From Bacillus altitudinis 41KF2b (lineage in GTDB: Bacteria > Bacillota > Bacilli > Bacillales > Bacillaceae): a DNA stretch of 64,000 bases. Below the pieces are notes generated by a model. The model had not been told where the DNA came from and ran no database searches. It saw only the letters and a program-made list of their open reading frames with translations. Both the position numbers and the translations under genes were made by a program. Positions 45,362 to 54,068 of the stretch are shown here, piece after piece. Where the stretch lies: NCBI RefSeq assembly GCF_000691145.1, contig NZ_ASJC01000003.1, positions 248,001-312,000 on the forward strand, read 5' to 3'. How positions within the stretch are numbered: position 1 is the first letter of the stretch; each line of letters starts with the position of its first letter.

Positions 45362-45472
45362 CTATCTTTTATTCGTATTCTTATATAAATTCCACAGCAA
45401 AACTGGTACACCAAACGTCAATGTATCCAAGACAGCAAGCACTGCCCCTTTACGCTGTTCTTTATGAGCCAT
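45362..45472 (-). CDS. 36-residue hypothetical small hydrophobic protein
   Basis: A small open frame on the minus strand reading MAHKEQRKGAVLAVLDTLTF followed by GVPVLLWNLYKNTNKR. It has a basic start, one amphipathic-to-hydrophobic stretch (about residues 10-30) and a basic end, which suggests a single-pass or surface-associated membrane peptide. The ribosome site GGAGG lies eight bases before the ATG. A TATAAT-containing promoter-like stretch lies about 45 bases upstream. No homolog is recognised; the strong ribosome site and the clean stop make it credible. It could be a small toxin-like or regulatory peptide, but nothing proves that. Confidence 0.5.
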   Translation of the reverse strand: MAHKEQRKGAVLAVLDTLTFGVPVLLWNLYKNTNKR

Positions 45473-45716
45473 TTTGAAAACCTCCACATCCAATAAAATA
45501 CATTTATTATAGTGTAGCATAGATCCTATTTTGATCATTTCCTCCAGGTAATTGAATCGTCAGCATGTCTGATAAAAATGAACAGGATGTAACTGAAGCT
45601 TCTCCCGAAATAGTAGTCAACAAAAAAGCGCCAGATGTTTTCCATCCAACGCTTTTTCCCATGACATGTTCAGCGCTCATTTTCATGCATCACGTCTCTT
45701 TTGCTCTATGTATCCT
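45473..45716. other. intergenic region between the 36-residue gene and the LysE gene
   Basis: It holds a TATAAT-type promoter element on the minus strand at about 45510 and the LysE-gene terminator at 45622-45657. No further gene was seen. Confidence 0.5.
45622..45657 (-). terminator. terminator after the LysE-type gene
   Basis: AAAAAGCG and CGCTTTTT with inner GATG/CATC pairing. The same hairpin design recurs at 46420-46454. Confidence 0.7.
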
Positions 45717-46331
45717 TTATCCAATAAGCTGATAGGCGATATATAATGCAACCAGCCAGATCATGACGGCTGATGCTTTATTGATACGGTTCATCCACTT
45801 GCCGTTTGTATCTAGCTTTCCTAACATTTTCCCGAGAAGGGCAAGACCCATAAACCATAACCACGAGACGATGATACAGGCTGCGGTAAATGCCACCTTT
45901 TCCGCCCCATGATATTGAAGAGAGTTCGTTCCTATTACTCCTATCGTATCGAGAATCGCGTGAGGATTTAATAGGGAAACGGAACAGGCAAATACGATTT
46001 GTTTTCTCACAGGCATCAAGTCCATCTTTTCTTGATTACCTGTTGCGGAGCTCGTGTTCCAAACTGACCACCCCATATAAAGTAAAAAGAAAAATCCAAT
46101 GATAAAAAGAGCTATTTGCAAGATCGGAATGGTGAGTACAACAACCGAAACCCCAATGACAGCTAAAGTAATTAAAAGTGTGTCGCAGAGAGCAGCTGTA
46201 ATGACCACAGGCAGTACGCGATATAATCGAGGCTGAAGGGCTCCTTGCTGAAATACAAATACATTTTGTGCGCCCAAAGGTAAAATAAGACCAAAAGCAA
46301 GCACAATCCCATGAATTATCGCAATCGACAT
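45717..46331 (-). CDS. LysE/ArgO family amino acid exporter
   Basis: A 204-residue membrane protein of the LysE/ArgO/RhtB family with five to six membrane segments. The N-terminal GIVLAFGLILPLGAQNVFVFQQGAL carries the family motif (GAQNVFV) and ALCDTLLITLAVIG follows. The central FACSVSLLNPHAILDTIGVIG contains the conserved NP(H)A. Such proteins export basic amino acids (lysine, arginine) or related solutes; this member's substrate is not proven. The ATG at 46331 has AAAAGGAG. It sits alone between the small gene and ytcI. Confidence 0.87.
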   Translation of the reverse strand: MSIAIIHGIVLAFGLILPLGAQNVFVFQQGALQPRLYRVLPVVITAALCDTLLITLAVIGVSVVVLTIPILQIALFIIGFFFLLYMGWSVWNTSSATGNQEKMDLMPVRKQIVFACSVSLLNPHAILDTIGVIGTNSLQYHGAEKVAFTAACIIVSWLWFMGLALLGKMLGKLDTNGKWMNRINKASAVMIWLVALYIAYQLIG

Positions 46332-46419
46332 TTTCAGAACATTCTCCTTTTCAAGTCATCCTTACACATTTTAACATAAAACATCATGAACGAATTTTAC
46401 ATATTTGATTTGTCCAATA

Positions 46420-46454
46420 AAAAAAGCGCTGGATGATTTTCCATCCAGACGCTT
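46420..46454 (-). terminator. terminator after ytcI
   Basis: CTGGATG and CATCCAG inside AAGCG/CGCTT form a stem (one bulge), with a long A tract giving T on the minus strand. It is similar in design to 45622-45657. Confidence 0.8.
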
Positions 46455-46467
46455 ATTGTTTCTACTG

Positions 46468-48048
46468 TTATGATGATTTTCGTGCAAGCTCTCTTTCTCT
46501 CAGCTCGACACGTCGAATTTTCGCTGACGGAGTTTTTGGTAGCTCGTCAATGAATTCGATTTCTCTTGGATATTTGTACGGTGCTGTTGTATTTTTCACG
46601 TGTGTTTGCAGTTCTTTAATCAGCTCATCGCTTTGTGTAGATGCATCACGCAGGACGACATATGCTTTCACGATTGATCCTCTGATTTCATCTGGACTTG
46701 CCACGACCGCACATTCTTTCACTGCTGGGTGTTTAATCAGTGCATCTTCAACTTCAAATGGACCAATTGTATAACCTGAGCTGACAATGATGTCATCCCT
46801 GCGGCTTTCAAACCAAAAATACCCGTCTTCATCTTTTTTCGCACGGTCACCGGTGATAAAGTAATCCCCGCGGCGCTGCGCCTTTGTACGCTCTGCATCT
46901 TTATAGTATTCCTTGAATAAAGCCGGCGTTTCAAGATGAACGGCAATGTCACCTATTTCTCCTGGAGCACAGATCTGGCCATTCTCATCAATGATCTCTA
47001 CTTCATTGCCAGGTGTTGGTTTGCCCATGCTGCCTGGCTTGATGTCCATTCCTTTCAGCACCCCGACTAGCAGCGTGCTTTCTGTTTGCCCGTAACCATC
47101 TCGCACTTCGATATCGAAATGTTTTTTGAACGTATCGATAACTTCACGGTTAAGCGGCTCTCCCGCAGAAACAGCACTATGCAATTTCGGCAGCTCGTAC
47201 TGACTGAGGTCATCTACTTTTGCCATAAACCGATATTCCGTTGGTGTACAACATAAAACATTGATTTCATTTTTTTGAAGCAGCTCTAAGTACGTATCCG
47301 GATTAAACTTTCCTCCATAAACAAAACCTTCTGCTCCACTTCCTAAAACAGATAAGAGAGGACTCCACACCCATTTTTGCCAGCCTGGTCCTGCTGTTGC
47401 CCATACTTTATCCCCTTCATTAATGGAGAGCCATGCTTTGGCCGCAGTACGTAAATGTGCATACGCCCAGCCGTGTGTATGAACAACCCCTTTTGGGTTA
47501 CCTGTTGTGCCTGATGTATAAGATAGAAACGCCATGTCCGTACGTGTTGTGTCTGCCAATTTCAACTCGCTTGACTGCTCTTCCTTTTGCGCAACAATGT
47601 TTGTCCAGCCATGATCATTCTCACCAATCGAGAATGTTTTGAAATCTTTTGGCTGGTTGGTTCCTTCAAACGATTGAATGAATGATGCGTAAACAATCGC
47701 TCCTTTTGCTTCTGCATGCTCAATTCGGTAATCTATATCTTTAGCGCGAAGCATTTCTGAACAAGGAATTACAACCATTCCTGTTTTTAAAATGGCTAAA
47801 TAAATGCTGTATGCCTCTAGCATACGAGGCACCATCACAATGATTTTATCGCCTTTTTTAAAGCCTGCATTTAATAGAACATGACCAATTTTATTCGCCT
47901 CTTCTACTAATGCTGCATATGTCACATGCGCTTCATGGCCATTCCCGTCCTGCCAGTGCAGGGCGATTTTCTCCTGGTCATGACTGAACGCTTCAATCTC
48001 ACTGACTAAGTTATATTGTTCTGGTGCAATTAAGTCTTCTCTTTTCAT
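46468..48048 (-). CDS. ytcI: acyl-CoA synthetase (AMP-forming) YtcI, AcsA-like
   Basis: A 526-residue ANL-superfamily ligase that activates a short or medium carboxylic acid as acyl-AMP and then acyl-CoA. The motif AFLSYTSGTTGNPKGVVHTHGW (about residues 164-185) is the ATP-binding P-loop. VRDGYGQTES and TGDRAKKDEDGYFWFESRRDDIIVSSGYTIGPFEVE are the A5/A7-A8 motifs. The catalytic lysine is in LPKTPSAKIRRVELR. Resemblance is to medium-chain acyl-CoA synthetases and AcsA; the exact substrate is unknown. The ATG at 48048 has AAAGGAGC. The position upstream of sspA matches B. subtilis ytcI. Confidence 0.85.
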   Translation of the reverse strand: MKREDLIAPEQYNLVSEIEAFSHDQEKIALHWQDGNGHEAHVTYAALVEEANKIGHVLLNAGFKKGDKIIVMVPRMLEAYSIYLAILKTGMVVIPCSEMLRAKDIDYRIEHAEAKGAIVYASFIQSFEGTNQPKDFKTFSIGENDHGWTNIVAQKEEQSSELKLADTTRTDMAFLSYTSGTTGNPKGVVHTHGWAYAHLRTAAKAWLSINEGDKVWATAGPGWQKWVWSPLLSVLGSGAEGFVYGGKFNPDTYLELLQKNEINVLCCTPTEYRFMAKVDDLSQYELPKLHSAVSAGEPLNREVIDTFKKHFDIEVRDGYGQTESTLLVGVLKGMDIKPGSMGKPTPGNEVEIIDENGQICAPGEIGDIAVHLETPALFKEYYKDAERTKAQRRGDYFITGDRAKKDEDGYFWFESRRDDIIVSSGYTIGPFEVEDALIKHPAVKECAVVASPDEIRGSIVKAYVVLRDASTQSDELIKELQTHVKNTTAPYKYPREIEFIDELPKTPSAKIRRVELRERELARKSS

Positions 48049-48213
48049 GGTACAGCTCCTTTTAGCCTCTTTCTATGAAACGAATCATGTTTCAATTTAC
48101 CTATTCTAACACTCATAACTGAAAAATGCTTGAATTAGGACCTACTCCTAGTATTATGCCATAATTTTTTCATTTCGTCTTCTTTTTTAAAAATATTCTA
48201 ACAATTTATGTAC

Positions 48214-48240
48214 AAAAAAAGAGCGGGAATAAACCCGCTC
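48214..48240 (-). terminator. Rho-independent terminator after sspA
   Basis: GAGCGGG (48221-48227) and CCCGCTC (48234-48240) form a perfect stem. Seven T follow on the minus strand. Confidence 0.9.
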
Positions 48241-48268
48241 ATAAGCCATAGCTTTTTAATTGTGTGTC

Positions 48269-48481
48269 TTAGAAAGATCCTCCACCCATATGTTGTTGAG
48301 CGTAAGATACAAGACGCTTAGTGATTTCTCCACCAACTGATCCGTTAGCGCGAGCTGTTGTTTCTGGTCCAAGGTTTACGCCAAATTCTGAAGCGATTTC
48401 GTACTTCATTTGGTCGATCGCTTGTGCAGCGCCTGGAACGACTAATTGATTAGAACTGCTTTGTCTGTTTTGTTGAGCCAT
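48269..48481 (-). CDS. sspA: small acid-soluble spore protein, alpha/beta type
   Basis: A 70-residue alpha/beta-type SASP that coats and protects DNA in the dormant spore and is degraded by the Gpr protease on germination. The family patterns [25 protein letters not shown] and [14 protein letters not shown] are visible; the glutamate in YEIASEFGV marks the protease region. The ATG at 48481 is preceded by AAGGAGGTGAG. The sigma-G promoter lies just upstream. The gene stands between ytcI and thiI, as in B. subtilis. Confidence 0.95.
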   Translation of the reverse strand: MAQQNRQSSSNQLVVPGAAQAIDQMKYEIASEFGVNLGPETTARANGSVGGEITKRLVSYAQQHMGGGSF

Positions 48482-48504
48482 GTGTTCTCACCTCCTTGTG
48501 AATA

Positions 48505-48534
48505 TAGAATGTGTAGAAACACATGACTTCATGC
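48505..48534 (-). promoter_or_regulatory. sigma-G promoter of sspA
   Basis: On the minus strand GCATGA (48529-48534), 17 bases and CATTCTA (48505-48511) match the forespore sigma-G consensus gnATGR-N17/18-CATWMTA. Confidence 0.85.
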
Positions 48535-48570
48535 GATTGATTTTATGGTAATTATTATGAAATTTTTTAT

Positions 48571-49776
48571 TTAGAATAAATCAGCGAATTTGTCAGCTGC
48601 TTTCTTTTCATTTGTGACAACGATTGTTTCGATCTGCTCCACTGCCTCATCAAGCATTGGCTCGAATTCAGCAAAGCTTTCGTAGCGTTCTACTTTTTCA
48701 AGTTTTGGTTTTGTTTTTGGAGATGGCGGCGTAAAGATCGTGCAGCAATCCTCAAATGGCTGAATGCTTGTCTCATATGTGCCAATTCGTCTCGCTTCTT
48801 CGATAATGTCATTCTTATCCACGGCAATCAGCGGGCGAATGATCGGTGTGTTTGTGACATGATTAATGGCATACATGCTTTCAAGTGTCTGACTTGCCAC
48901 TTGACCAAGGCTTTCACCTGTAATAATGGCAAGCGCATCACGCTTGGCTCTTATTTTATCTGCAATTTTGAGCATCATTCTTCTCGTTGAAGTCATCGTA
49001 TAGTTTTCTGGTACTTGTTTGTGAATGAGCTCTTGGATTTTCGTAAAAGGAACGATGTGAAGCTTGACTTCGCCTCCATAAGCAGCTAAGCATTCCGCTA
49101 GATCAATGACCTTTTGCTTAGCACGTTCACTTGTATAAGGTGGGCTAAAGAAATGAACAGCTTCAATTTGAATGCCTCGTTTCATTGCCTGATAGCCGGC
49201 CACTGGGCTGTCAAAGCCGCCAGAGAGCATCAGCATCGCTCTTCCGCTTGAACCAACTGGCAGTCCGCCTGCACCTTTTACATCTTTAAATGTAATGTAC
49301 GTCGCGTGTTCTCTTATTTCAATTCGCAAGTGAACATCTGGCTGTTTCACATTAACGGTTAAGTTGTCTGTATTCCTTAAAACATGTCCACCAATTTCTC
49401 GGTTCATTTCATTTGAATCAAGCTCAAATTGTTTATAAGAGCGTTTCGTTGAGACCTTAAATGTATTTCCTTGTTCATACACTTCCTGAACCGCTGAGAG
49501 TGCCGCTTCTTTGATGGCATCAAGATTTGTCTCACATTTTACAGCCAGGCTAAAGCTTTGAATGCCAAATACACCTTTAAGCTGTTCTGAAATCGGTTCA
49601 GGGTCTTCTCCGTTTAGCATGATCGTAATGCGGTCTCTATCAGATGCATACTTTAATGCTTCAAAGTCTTTTAATACAAACCGGATATGCTGTCTTAGTT
49701 TTTCGATAAATTTCTTTCTATTTTTCCCTTTTGTTGAAATCTCACCAAAACGGACTAAAATATGGTCATACTTCAT
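48571..49776 (-). CDS. thiI: tRNA 4-thiouridine synthase / thiamine thiazole sulfurtransferase ThiI
   Basis: ThiI adenylates uridine-8 of tRNA and transfers sulfur to make 4-thiouridine. It has 401 residues: an NFLD-like part and THUMP domain (about residues 60-165) followed by the PP-loop domain with MLMLSGGFDSPVAGYQ (about 180-195). There is no C-terminal rhodanese domain, as in other Bacillus ThiI, so sulfur comes directly from the partner desulfurase NifZ. The stop of nifZ is four bases before the ATG at 49776. The gene order nifZ-thiI is as in B. subtilis, where the pair acts in tRNA thiolation. Confidence 0.95.
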   Translation of the reverse strand: MKYDHILVRFGEISTKGKNRKKFIEKLRQHIRFVLKDFEALKYASDRDRITIMLNGEDPEPISEQLKGVFGIQSFSLAVKCETNLDAIKEAALSAVQEVYEQGNTFKVSTKRSYKQFELDSNEMNREIGGHVLRNTDNLTVNVKQPDVHLRIEIREHATYITFKDVKGAGGLPVGSSGRAMLMLSGGFDSPVAGYQAMKRGIQIEAVHFFSPPYTSERAKQKVIDLAECLAAYGGEVKLHIVPFTKIQELIHKQVPENYTMTSTRRMMLKIADKIRAKRDALAIITGESLGQVASQTLESMYAINHVTNTPIIRPLIAVDKNDIIEEARRIGTYETSIQPFEDCCTIFTPPSPKTKPKLEKVERYESFAEFEPMLDEAVEQIETIVVTNEKKAADKFADLF

Positions 49777-49780
49777 GTTG

Positions 49781-50923
49781 TTATCTCATTCCTTTTAATT
49801 TTTTCACACTTTGTGCGATCGATGTGATGATTTGCGGCGCTAGCTCTGGTCCTTGTCCATATGTCAAACTGATTCTCATGCTGCTTTTGGCTGCTTCTTC
49901 TGATTTCCCCATCGCCAGCAGGACACGGCTTGGTTCCTTTTTCTTAGCAGAACAAGCAGACGTTGTCGAAACGTAAATGCCTTCTTTTTCGAGCATATGC
50001 AGAAGGACTTCGATTTGAATACCTGGCACTGAAAAATTCACAATGTGCGGTGCGCTATGCGTCAGCGGTGTGTTTATGACGACGCCTTCTATCTTTCCAA
50101 GCTGCTGCTCTAGCTCCGTTTTTAAAGCGATCATCTCGTCATGATGCTTGTTTAAATGTTCAAATGATTGCTTGATGGCTTTTGCTAAGCTGACAGCTCC
50201 AGCAGGATTCTCAGTCCCTGAGCGAAGGCCAAGTTCTTGCTCTCCTCCTGTGATAAAAGGCGCAAGCACGATCTCTTTCTTTAAAAAGAGGGCACCTGTT
50301 CCCTTCAAGCCGTGAATCTTGTGGCCTGACATCGTTAAAAGATCAATATCCATCTCTTTAGGCAGCGGAACCTTGCCAATTCCTTGTACGCCGTCGACAT
50401 GAAAAATCGCCTCTTTGGCATACGTCCGAATGATGCTTGCCGCTTCCTCTATCGGCTGAATCGCGCCTGTTTCATTGTTTACATGCATGAGACTGACAAG
50501 CACTGTATCAGGGCGAAGCACTTCTTTTAAATGCGTCATATCTGCACGGCCATGCTCATTTACTTGAATATAGGAAATATCAAAGCCAAATAATGTTTTC
50601 AGCTGTTCAAACGATTCGATGACAGATGGATGCTCAATCGCTGTTGTGACAATATGTCTGCCTCGGTTCATCTTGGCAAGAGCAGCCCCTTTGATGGCTA
50701 TGTTATTTGCTTCTGTTGCACCTGAAGTAAAAATAATCTCATATTGTGTAAAGCCTGTATAGTGAAGGATTTGTTTTCGCGTTTCACTTAATAGACGGCT
50801 CGCATCAATTCCAAGTTGATGCAGCGAAGACGGATTCCCAAAAAAACGCTCACTCACTTGCTGATGTACTTGTAAAACCTCTGGATAAGGCTTTGTTGTG
50901 GCACTATTATCAAGATAAATCAT
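49781..50923 (-). CDS. nifZ: cysteine desulfurase NifZ (IscS-like, partner of ThiI)
   Basis: A 380-residue PLP-dependent class V aminotransferase fold enzyme that releases sulfur from cysteine as a persulfide for ThiI. Visible: IYLDNSATTKPYPEV at the N-terminus, FTSGATEANNIAIKG, HVDGVQGIGK, the PLP lysine in TMSGHKIHGLKGTGALFLKK and the active-site cysteine in VSTTSACSAKKKEPSRVL. Length equals B. subtilis NifZ (381). The ATG at 50923 has AAGGAG. It precedes thiI by four bases. It is distinct from IscS/SufS, since it is genetically coupled to thiI. Confidence 0.93.
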   Translation of the reverse strand: MIYLDNSATTKPYPEVLQVHQQVSERFFGNPSSLHQLGIDASRLLSETRKQILHYTGFTQYEIIFTSGATEANNIAIKGAALAKMNRGRHIVTTAIEHPSVIESFEQLKTLFGFDISYIQVNEHGRADMTHLKEVLRPDTVLVSLMHVNNETGAIQPIEEAASIIRTYAKEAIFHVDGVQGIGKVPLPKEMDIDLLTMSGHKIHGLKGTGALFLKKEIVLAPFITGGEQELGLRSGTENPAGAVSLAKAIKQSFEHLNKHHDEMIALKTELEQQLGKIEGVVINTPLTHSAPHIVNFSVPGIQIEVLLHMLEKEGIYVSTTSACSAKKKEPSRVLLAMGKSEEAAKSSMRISLTYGQGPELAPQIITSIAQSVKKLKGMR

Positions 50924-50995
50924 ATCTTAAACTCCTTACAAAAAAACTTTAAAAATAAATGCATTTATATGTTACCATAATGAAGTCAGACAGAG

Positions 50996-51010
50996 AATTT
51001 TCTGAAAATG
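50996..51010. promoter_or_regulatory. CodY box upstream of braB
   Basis: AATTTTCTGAAAATG matches the CodY consensus AATTTTCWGAAAATT at 14 of 15 positions. It lies five bases upstream of the predicted -35 of braB. CodY control of braB is known in B. subtilis. Confidence 0.85.
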
Positions 51011-51014
51011 GCAG

Positions 51015-51043
51015 TTGACAACTTTTCATTTTCACTATATCAT
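51015..51043 (+). promoter_or_regulatory. sigma-A promoter of braB
   Basis: TTGACA (51015-51020), a 17-base spacer and TATCAT (51038-51043) are followed 83 bases later by the TTG start of braB. Confidence 0.75.
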
Positions 51044-51125
51044 CCATAGTGCAATTGTCATATAAACACCTAAATTGTCAGAATATTTAAATTTGACACA
51101 ATACACTGATTGAGGAGGGACTATT

Positions 51126-52469
51126 TTGAAAAATAGTTTAAGTATAAAAGAAACATTGGCTATTGGACTAATGCTTTTTGCATTATTCTTTGGCGCAGGA
51201 AATATGATTTTCCCGCCTGTTCTTGGACAATATGCTGGTGAAAACGTATGGCTTGCCATCGGCGGATTCCTACTTACAGGCGTAGGTCTTCCACTATTAG
51301 GGGTTATTGCTGTCGCCCTTACAGGTACCGGTGCCAAAGGTCTTGCCGATAAAGCACACCCTAAATTCGGGACTATATTCACCGTGATTTTGTATTTATC
51401 CATTGGACCATTTTTCGCCATTCCGCGAACTGGTACGGTTTCGTATGAGATAGGATTAGCTCCATTTCTCTCAGGTGCCCAATCCACTTCATGGGTACCA
51501 CTATTCATCTTTACCGTAGTGTTTTTCACTATTTCATACTTGCTTGCGTTAAATCCTTCAAAGCTGGTTGATCGTATTGGTAAAATTTTGACACCGATCT
51601 TATTAACTGTTATTACTATTATTGTCATTAAAGCCATTGCTACGCCAATGGGAATGATCGGTGCTCCAGATAAAACATATGAGGCAAATCCGCTTTTCAC
51701 TGGGTTTTTAGAAGGCTATAAAACAATGGATGCACTTGCTTCTATCGTATTTGGAATCGTCGTAGTGACAGCTGTTAAGGACAGAGGCATCACAGAGCGA
51801 AAATCTCTTGCAGCAGCTTGTATTAAGGCAGGACTCGTAGCAGCTGTTGGACTGGCACTCGTGTACATTTCACTCGCTTATGTGGGTGCTTCAAGCCCTA
51901 ATGCCACGGGAATGGTTGGAGCAAATGAAGGAGGAAAACTACTTTCACTTTCTGCCAACTTTTTATTCGGTTCTGCTGGTAACATTGTTCTTGGCGCAGC
52001 CATTTTATTCGCTTGTTTAACGACTAGTGTTGGACTTATTTCATCTTGTGGAGAATATTTTTCAAAGCTCTTCCCAGCACTTTCTTATCGTACCGTCATT
52101 CTAATTGTTTCTTTGTTTAGCACATTCGTTGCAAACCTCGGACTCGCACAAATCATTTCTCTGTCGGTGCCTGTACTCGTAGCGATCTATCCACTGGCCA
52201 TTGTCATTATTTTATTATCGTTCCTTGACCGCTGGATTAACGGCAGAAGAATCATTTATATTACTTCTCTCATCTTTACTGGTTTCTTTGCCATCATTGA
52301 TGGATTATTAGCTGCCGAAGTGAATCTAGGCGGATTGCCTGGCATCTTGAAATCAATTGTTCCGTTTTACGATTTAGGCATTGGCTGGATCATACCAGCT
52401 ATTATCGGTGCTTTGATTGGTGTACTTATTTCCATGTTTACCAGCCCACCAAAGCAACTTGCCTCATAA
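51126..52469 (+). CDS. braB: branched-chain amino acid transporter BraB (BrnQ family)
   Basis: A 447-residue carrier of the BrnQ/LIVCS family that imports isoleucine, leucine and valine with Na+ or H+. About twelve membrane segments; the N-terminal FALFFGAGNMIFPPVLGQYAG and the GFLEGYKTMDALASIVFGIVVVTAVKDRG region are family signatures. A TTG at 51126 is the start, with GAGGAGGG seven bases upstream. The predicted promoter and CodY box precede it, so it should be induced when branched-chain amino acids are scarce. A second carrier follows in tandem. Confidence 0.93.
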   Translation: MKNSLSIKETLAIGLMLFALFFGAGNMIFPPVLGQYAGENVWLAIGGFLLTGVGLPLLGVIAVALTGTGAKGLADKAHPKFGTIFTVILYLSIGPFFAIPRTGTVSYEIGLAPFLSGAQSTSWVPLFIFTVVFFTISYLLALNPSKLVDRIGKILTPILLTVITIIVIKAIATPMGMIGAPDKTYEANPLFTGFLEGYKTMDALASIVFGIVVVTAVKDRGITERKSLAAACIKAGLVAAVGLALVYISLAYVGASSPNATGMVGANEGGKLLSLSANFLFGSAGNIVLGAAILFACLTTSVGLISSCGEYFSKLFPALSYRTVILIVSLFSTFVANLGLAQIISLSVPVLVAIYPLAIVIILLSFLDRWINGRRIIYITSLIFTGFFAIIDGLLAAEVNLGGLPGILKSIVPFYDLGIGWIIPAIIGALIGVLISMFTSPPKQLAS

Positions 52470-52483
52470 TCATCGCAAATCAA

Positions 52484-52520
52484 AACATCCCCTTCCAAAG
52501 AAGAAGGGGATGTTTTTTTA
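52484..52520 (+). terminator. Rho-independent terminator after braB
   Basis: AACATCCCCTTC and GAAGGGGATGTT form a 12-base perfect stem that runs into TTTTT. Confidence 0.9.
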
Positions 52521-52575
52521 TTGTTCTTCATATACTAAAATAGAAAAATTCATGACTTTTGTACGAAAACACATG

Positions 52576-52603
52576 TTGACATCAGGCGTACATCCTTTAT
52601 AAT
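52576..52603 (+). promoter_or_regulatory. predicted sigma-A promoter of the second brnQ-type gene
   Basis: TTGACA (52576-52581), a 16-base spacer and TATAAT (52598-52603), 80 bases before the ATG. Both boxes are perfect. No CodY box was seen nearby. Confidence 0.75.
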
Positions 52604-52683
52604 TAGTGATTGTTAATGATGAACGGTTACCTAGCAACTAATTAACAGAATATTTCAACATAATAATGGAGGCTTTAAATGCA

Positions 52684-54027
52684 ATGAAGGCAACTTTGTC
52701 GACGAAAGATACGGTTATCATAGGTTTTATGCTGTTTGCTCTATTCTTCGGCGCCGGTAATATGATTTATCCACCAGAGCTTGGGCAATATGCTGGGCAA
52801 AATGTGTGGAAAGCAATGGGCGGATTTTTATTAACAGGTGTCGGTTTACCTCTTCTAGGGATTATTGCAATCGCTTTGACAGGTCGAGATGCGAAAGGAT
52901 TAGCTGATAAAGCTCACCCAGCTTTTGGAACAGCGTTTACCGTTATTTTATATTTATCTATCGGGCCACTTTTCGCTATTCCTCGTACAGGAACGGTTTC
53001 ATATGAAATTGGTGCACTACCCTTTTTAGCTGGTGTACCAGCTTGGCTCTCACTTTTTTTATTTACACTGGCCTTTTTTGGTATTACCTATTATCTTGCG
53101 CTAAATCCAACGAAAATTGTGGATCGTGTAGGGAAAGTGTTAACACCGATTAAATTTACGATCATTTTGATTATTATCGTCAAAGCCATTTTGACACCGA
53201 TGGGCGTCATTGGCACACCTGATGTGTCCTATAGCAATGGATCATTTTTCAAAGGGTTTTTAGAAGGCTATAAAACCATGGACGCTCTTGCATCTATTGT
53301 GTTTGGGGTTGTTGTCATCAACGCCATTAAAGGACGTGGTGTAACAAGTAAAAAGGCACTCACTTCTGCTTGTATCAAAGCAGGTCTAATTGCAGCTTGC
53401 GGATTAACATTTGTTTATCTATCACTTGCTTATTTAGGTGCTTCAAGTACACACGCCATTGGTTTTGTTGGAGATGGTAGTAAAATCTTGGCTCAGTCTT
53501 CACAATTTCTTTTTGGCAGTTTAGGTAATATTGTGTTAGGCGCGGCGATTACGGTTGCCTGTTTAACTACAAGTATCGGTCTCGTGACATCGTGCGGAGA
53601 GTATTTCTCAAATTTATTACCTAAACTTTCTTATAAAATGGTCGTTACACTCGTCACATTATTCAGTTTTATCATTTCAAATTTTGGACTTGCTCATATT
53701 ATCGCTTTTTCAGTACCTGTGTTAACTGCGATTTACCCGTTAGCAATTGTGATTATCGTTTTATCACTTGCTGACAAATGGCTTGGTCATAGAAGACCTG
53801 TGTATGTCCTTACTTTGATTTTAACTGGCTGCGTCAGTCTGTTTGACGGCTTAGCAGCGGCGAAACTGCCGATTGGTCCTGTGAAAGATCTCTTTCAAAC
53901 GATCTTGCCGCTATATGACCTTGGCATTGGCTGGATTATGCCTGCCATACTCGGAGTCGTGATTGGATTTGTCATCTCTCTTTTCACTTCTTCTGCTTCA
54001 GAAGAACGCCAAAAACAAGTTTCATAA
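52684..54027 (+). CDS. second branched-chain amino acid transporter, BraB paralog
   Basis: A 447-residue BrnQ-family carrier, very similar to the preceding braB over its whole length (for example GFMLFALFFGAGNMIYPPELGQYAG and FLEGYKTMDALASIVFGVVVINAIKGRG). It has the same family signatures and membrane topology. The ATG at 52684 is used because GGAGG lies 11 bases before it; the in-frame ATG at 52666 would sit on the ribosome site. It has its own promoter and terminator, so expression is independent. I recall only one such gene at this place in B. subtilis, so this is probably a tandem duplication. Confidence 0.9.
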   Translation: MKATLSTKDTVIIGFMLFALFFGAGNMIYPPELGQYAGQNVWKAMGGFLLTGVGLPLLGIIAIALTGRDAKGLADKAHPAFGTAFTVILYLSIGPLFAIPRTGTVSYEIGALPFLAGVPAWLSLFLFTLAFFGITYYLALNPTKIVDRVGKVLTPIKFTIILIIIVKAILTPMGVIGTPDVSYSNGSFFKGFLEGYKTMDALASIVFGVVVINAIKGRGVTSKKALTSACIKAGLIAACGLTFVYLSLAYLGASSTHAIGFVGDGSKILAQSSQFLFGSLGNIVLGAAITVACLTTSIGLVTSCGEYFSNLLPKLSYKMVVTLVTLFSFIISNFGLAHIIAFSVPVLTAIYPLAIVIIVLSLADKWLGHRRPVYVLTLILTGCVSLFDGLAAAKLPIGPVKDLFQTILPLYDLGIGWIMPAILGVVIGFVISLFTSSASEERQKQVS

Positions 54028-54032
54028 CATGG

Positions 54033-54068
54033 AAAAAGCTGAAGTCCATTTTAGGACTTCAGCTTTTT
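54033..54068. terminator. bidirectional terminator between the second brnQ gene and ezrA
   Basis: AAAAAGCTGAAGTCC (54033-54047) and GGACTTCAGCTTTTT (54054-54068) form a 15-base stem with A and T tracts on either side. Confidence 0.9.

Noticed and set aside
51035-51700. 221-codon minus-strand frame opposite braB
   Set aside because: It is a shadow of the braB coding strand: repeated proline and threonine composition, no ribosome site, and it covers the braB promoter.
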